Assembly: GCA_016215025.1 (NCBI GenBank)
Contig: JACRMI010000064.1
Coordinates: 1 to 36,758 of the forward strand
DNA length: 36,758 bases
Direction of reading: 5' to 3'
DNA from: Chloroflexota bacterium
GTDB lineage: Bacteria > Chloroflexota > Anaerolineae > UBA4142
A model generated the notes under the pieces. The model made no database searches, was not told the origin of the DNA, and worked only from the letters and a program-made list of their open reading frames with translations. Numbering within the stretch: the first letter of the stretch is position 1; each line of letters opens with the position of its first letter. The position numbers were made by a program, and so were the translations under genes. Positions 36,652 through 36,758 of this stretch are shown here, piece after piece.

Positions 36652-36758
36652 CCACGGGGAGTGATTTCCAGCGCCGCACGATATCTTTGAGTTGCGCCTT
36701 GGAACGCTTGACGGAACGCGTGTGCATACGAAAACGCTGCCGATGAGTTTGTACCCGC
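36652..36758 (-). other. Window end, possible 3' end of an upstream gene
   Basis: All three minus-strand frames are open across most of these 107 bases, so coding cannot be assigned. One frame gives a basic C-terminus (HTRSVKRSKAQLKD...VDDVPK) stopping near 36640, which could be the tail of a DNA-binding protein. Confidence is low. Confidence 0.2.

Noticed and set aside
1..36758. CRISPR array or diversity-generating retroelement
   Set aside because: No regularly spaced repeats, cas genes or reverse transcriptase were seen. The four-helix-bundle protein is Avd-related, but no template or variable repeat or RT accompanies it.

Overview
The window looks like a piece of a Chloroflexota (Anaerolineae-like) genome of medium GC. 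This is inferred from the mix of gene families: an atypical family-B DNA polymerase operon, a PAC2 protein, DUF2804, NarL- and OmpR-type two-component systems, DUF2269, flavodoxin-domain proteins and a CrtB/CrtY/CrtI carotenoid cluster. No rRNA or complete tRNA is present, so the taxonomy is tentative.

Left part (1-3560): the right end of an integrated accessory element. A tightly packed plus-strand operon holds radC, a J-domain protein and three unknown genes. It is followed by an MNT/HepT toxin-antitoxin pair with its own promoter and a palindromic operator. The element ends at a 3' fragment of a tRNA-Met gene (anticodon loop to acceptor, 3515-3556), which looks like an attR. The sequence ACCCAAAGGTC occurs three times around it.

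3560-5816 is a graveyard of mobile DNA: a tyrosine recombinase that has lost its catalytic core, a broken IS1182-type transposase, a 596-bp internally deleted ISL3-type element with 24-bp terminal repeats, a MITE-like palindrome and a PAS-domain scrap.

5817-10804 (minus strand): an operon of a RecA-fold protein without a P-loop, a 92-aa protein and a divergent PolB with altered exonuclease and motif C residues. Upstream are a second MITE-like element, a membrane-anchored LuxR regulator whose near-perfect promoter carries a GAAC-N4-GTTC (LexA/SOS-like) palindrome, and a PAC2 protein.

10983-18757 (plus strand): DUF2804, Asp/Glu racemase, OmpR regulator, histidine kinase, MacB/LolD-like ABC ATPase, FtsX-like permease, methyltransferase and a 40-aa membrane peptide. 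The two-component system probably controls the transporter.

19263-24734: a sugar-type binding lipoprotein without permeases, a large dCACHE-HAMP-PAS-PAS-GAF NarL-type kinase and its regulator. A four-helix-bundle (S23/IVP) ORF flanked by inverted AT-rich repeats is wedged between kinase and regulator.

24883-29560: small membrane proteins, two flavodoxin-like proteins around a CoA-binding protein, a stand-alone receiver and an acyltransferase, punctuated by rho-independent terminators of the form AGACC...GGTCTTTT.

29943-35254: carotenoid genes crtB, crtY and crtI plus a convergent FAD oxidoreductase. crtY is flanked by inverted GTTCC-rich repeats and carries an in-frame 82-bp palindromic element. 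The right end (35265-36758) holds a DUF2269 gene with an in-frame amber codon, a truncated sensor remnant and a multi-pass membrane protein.
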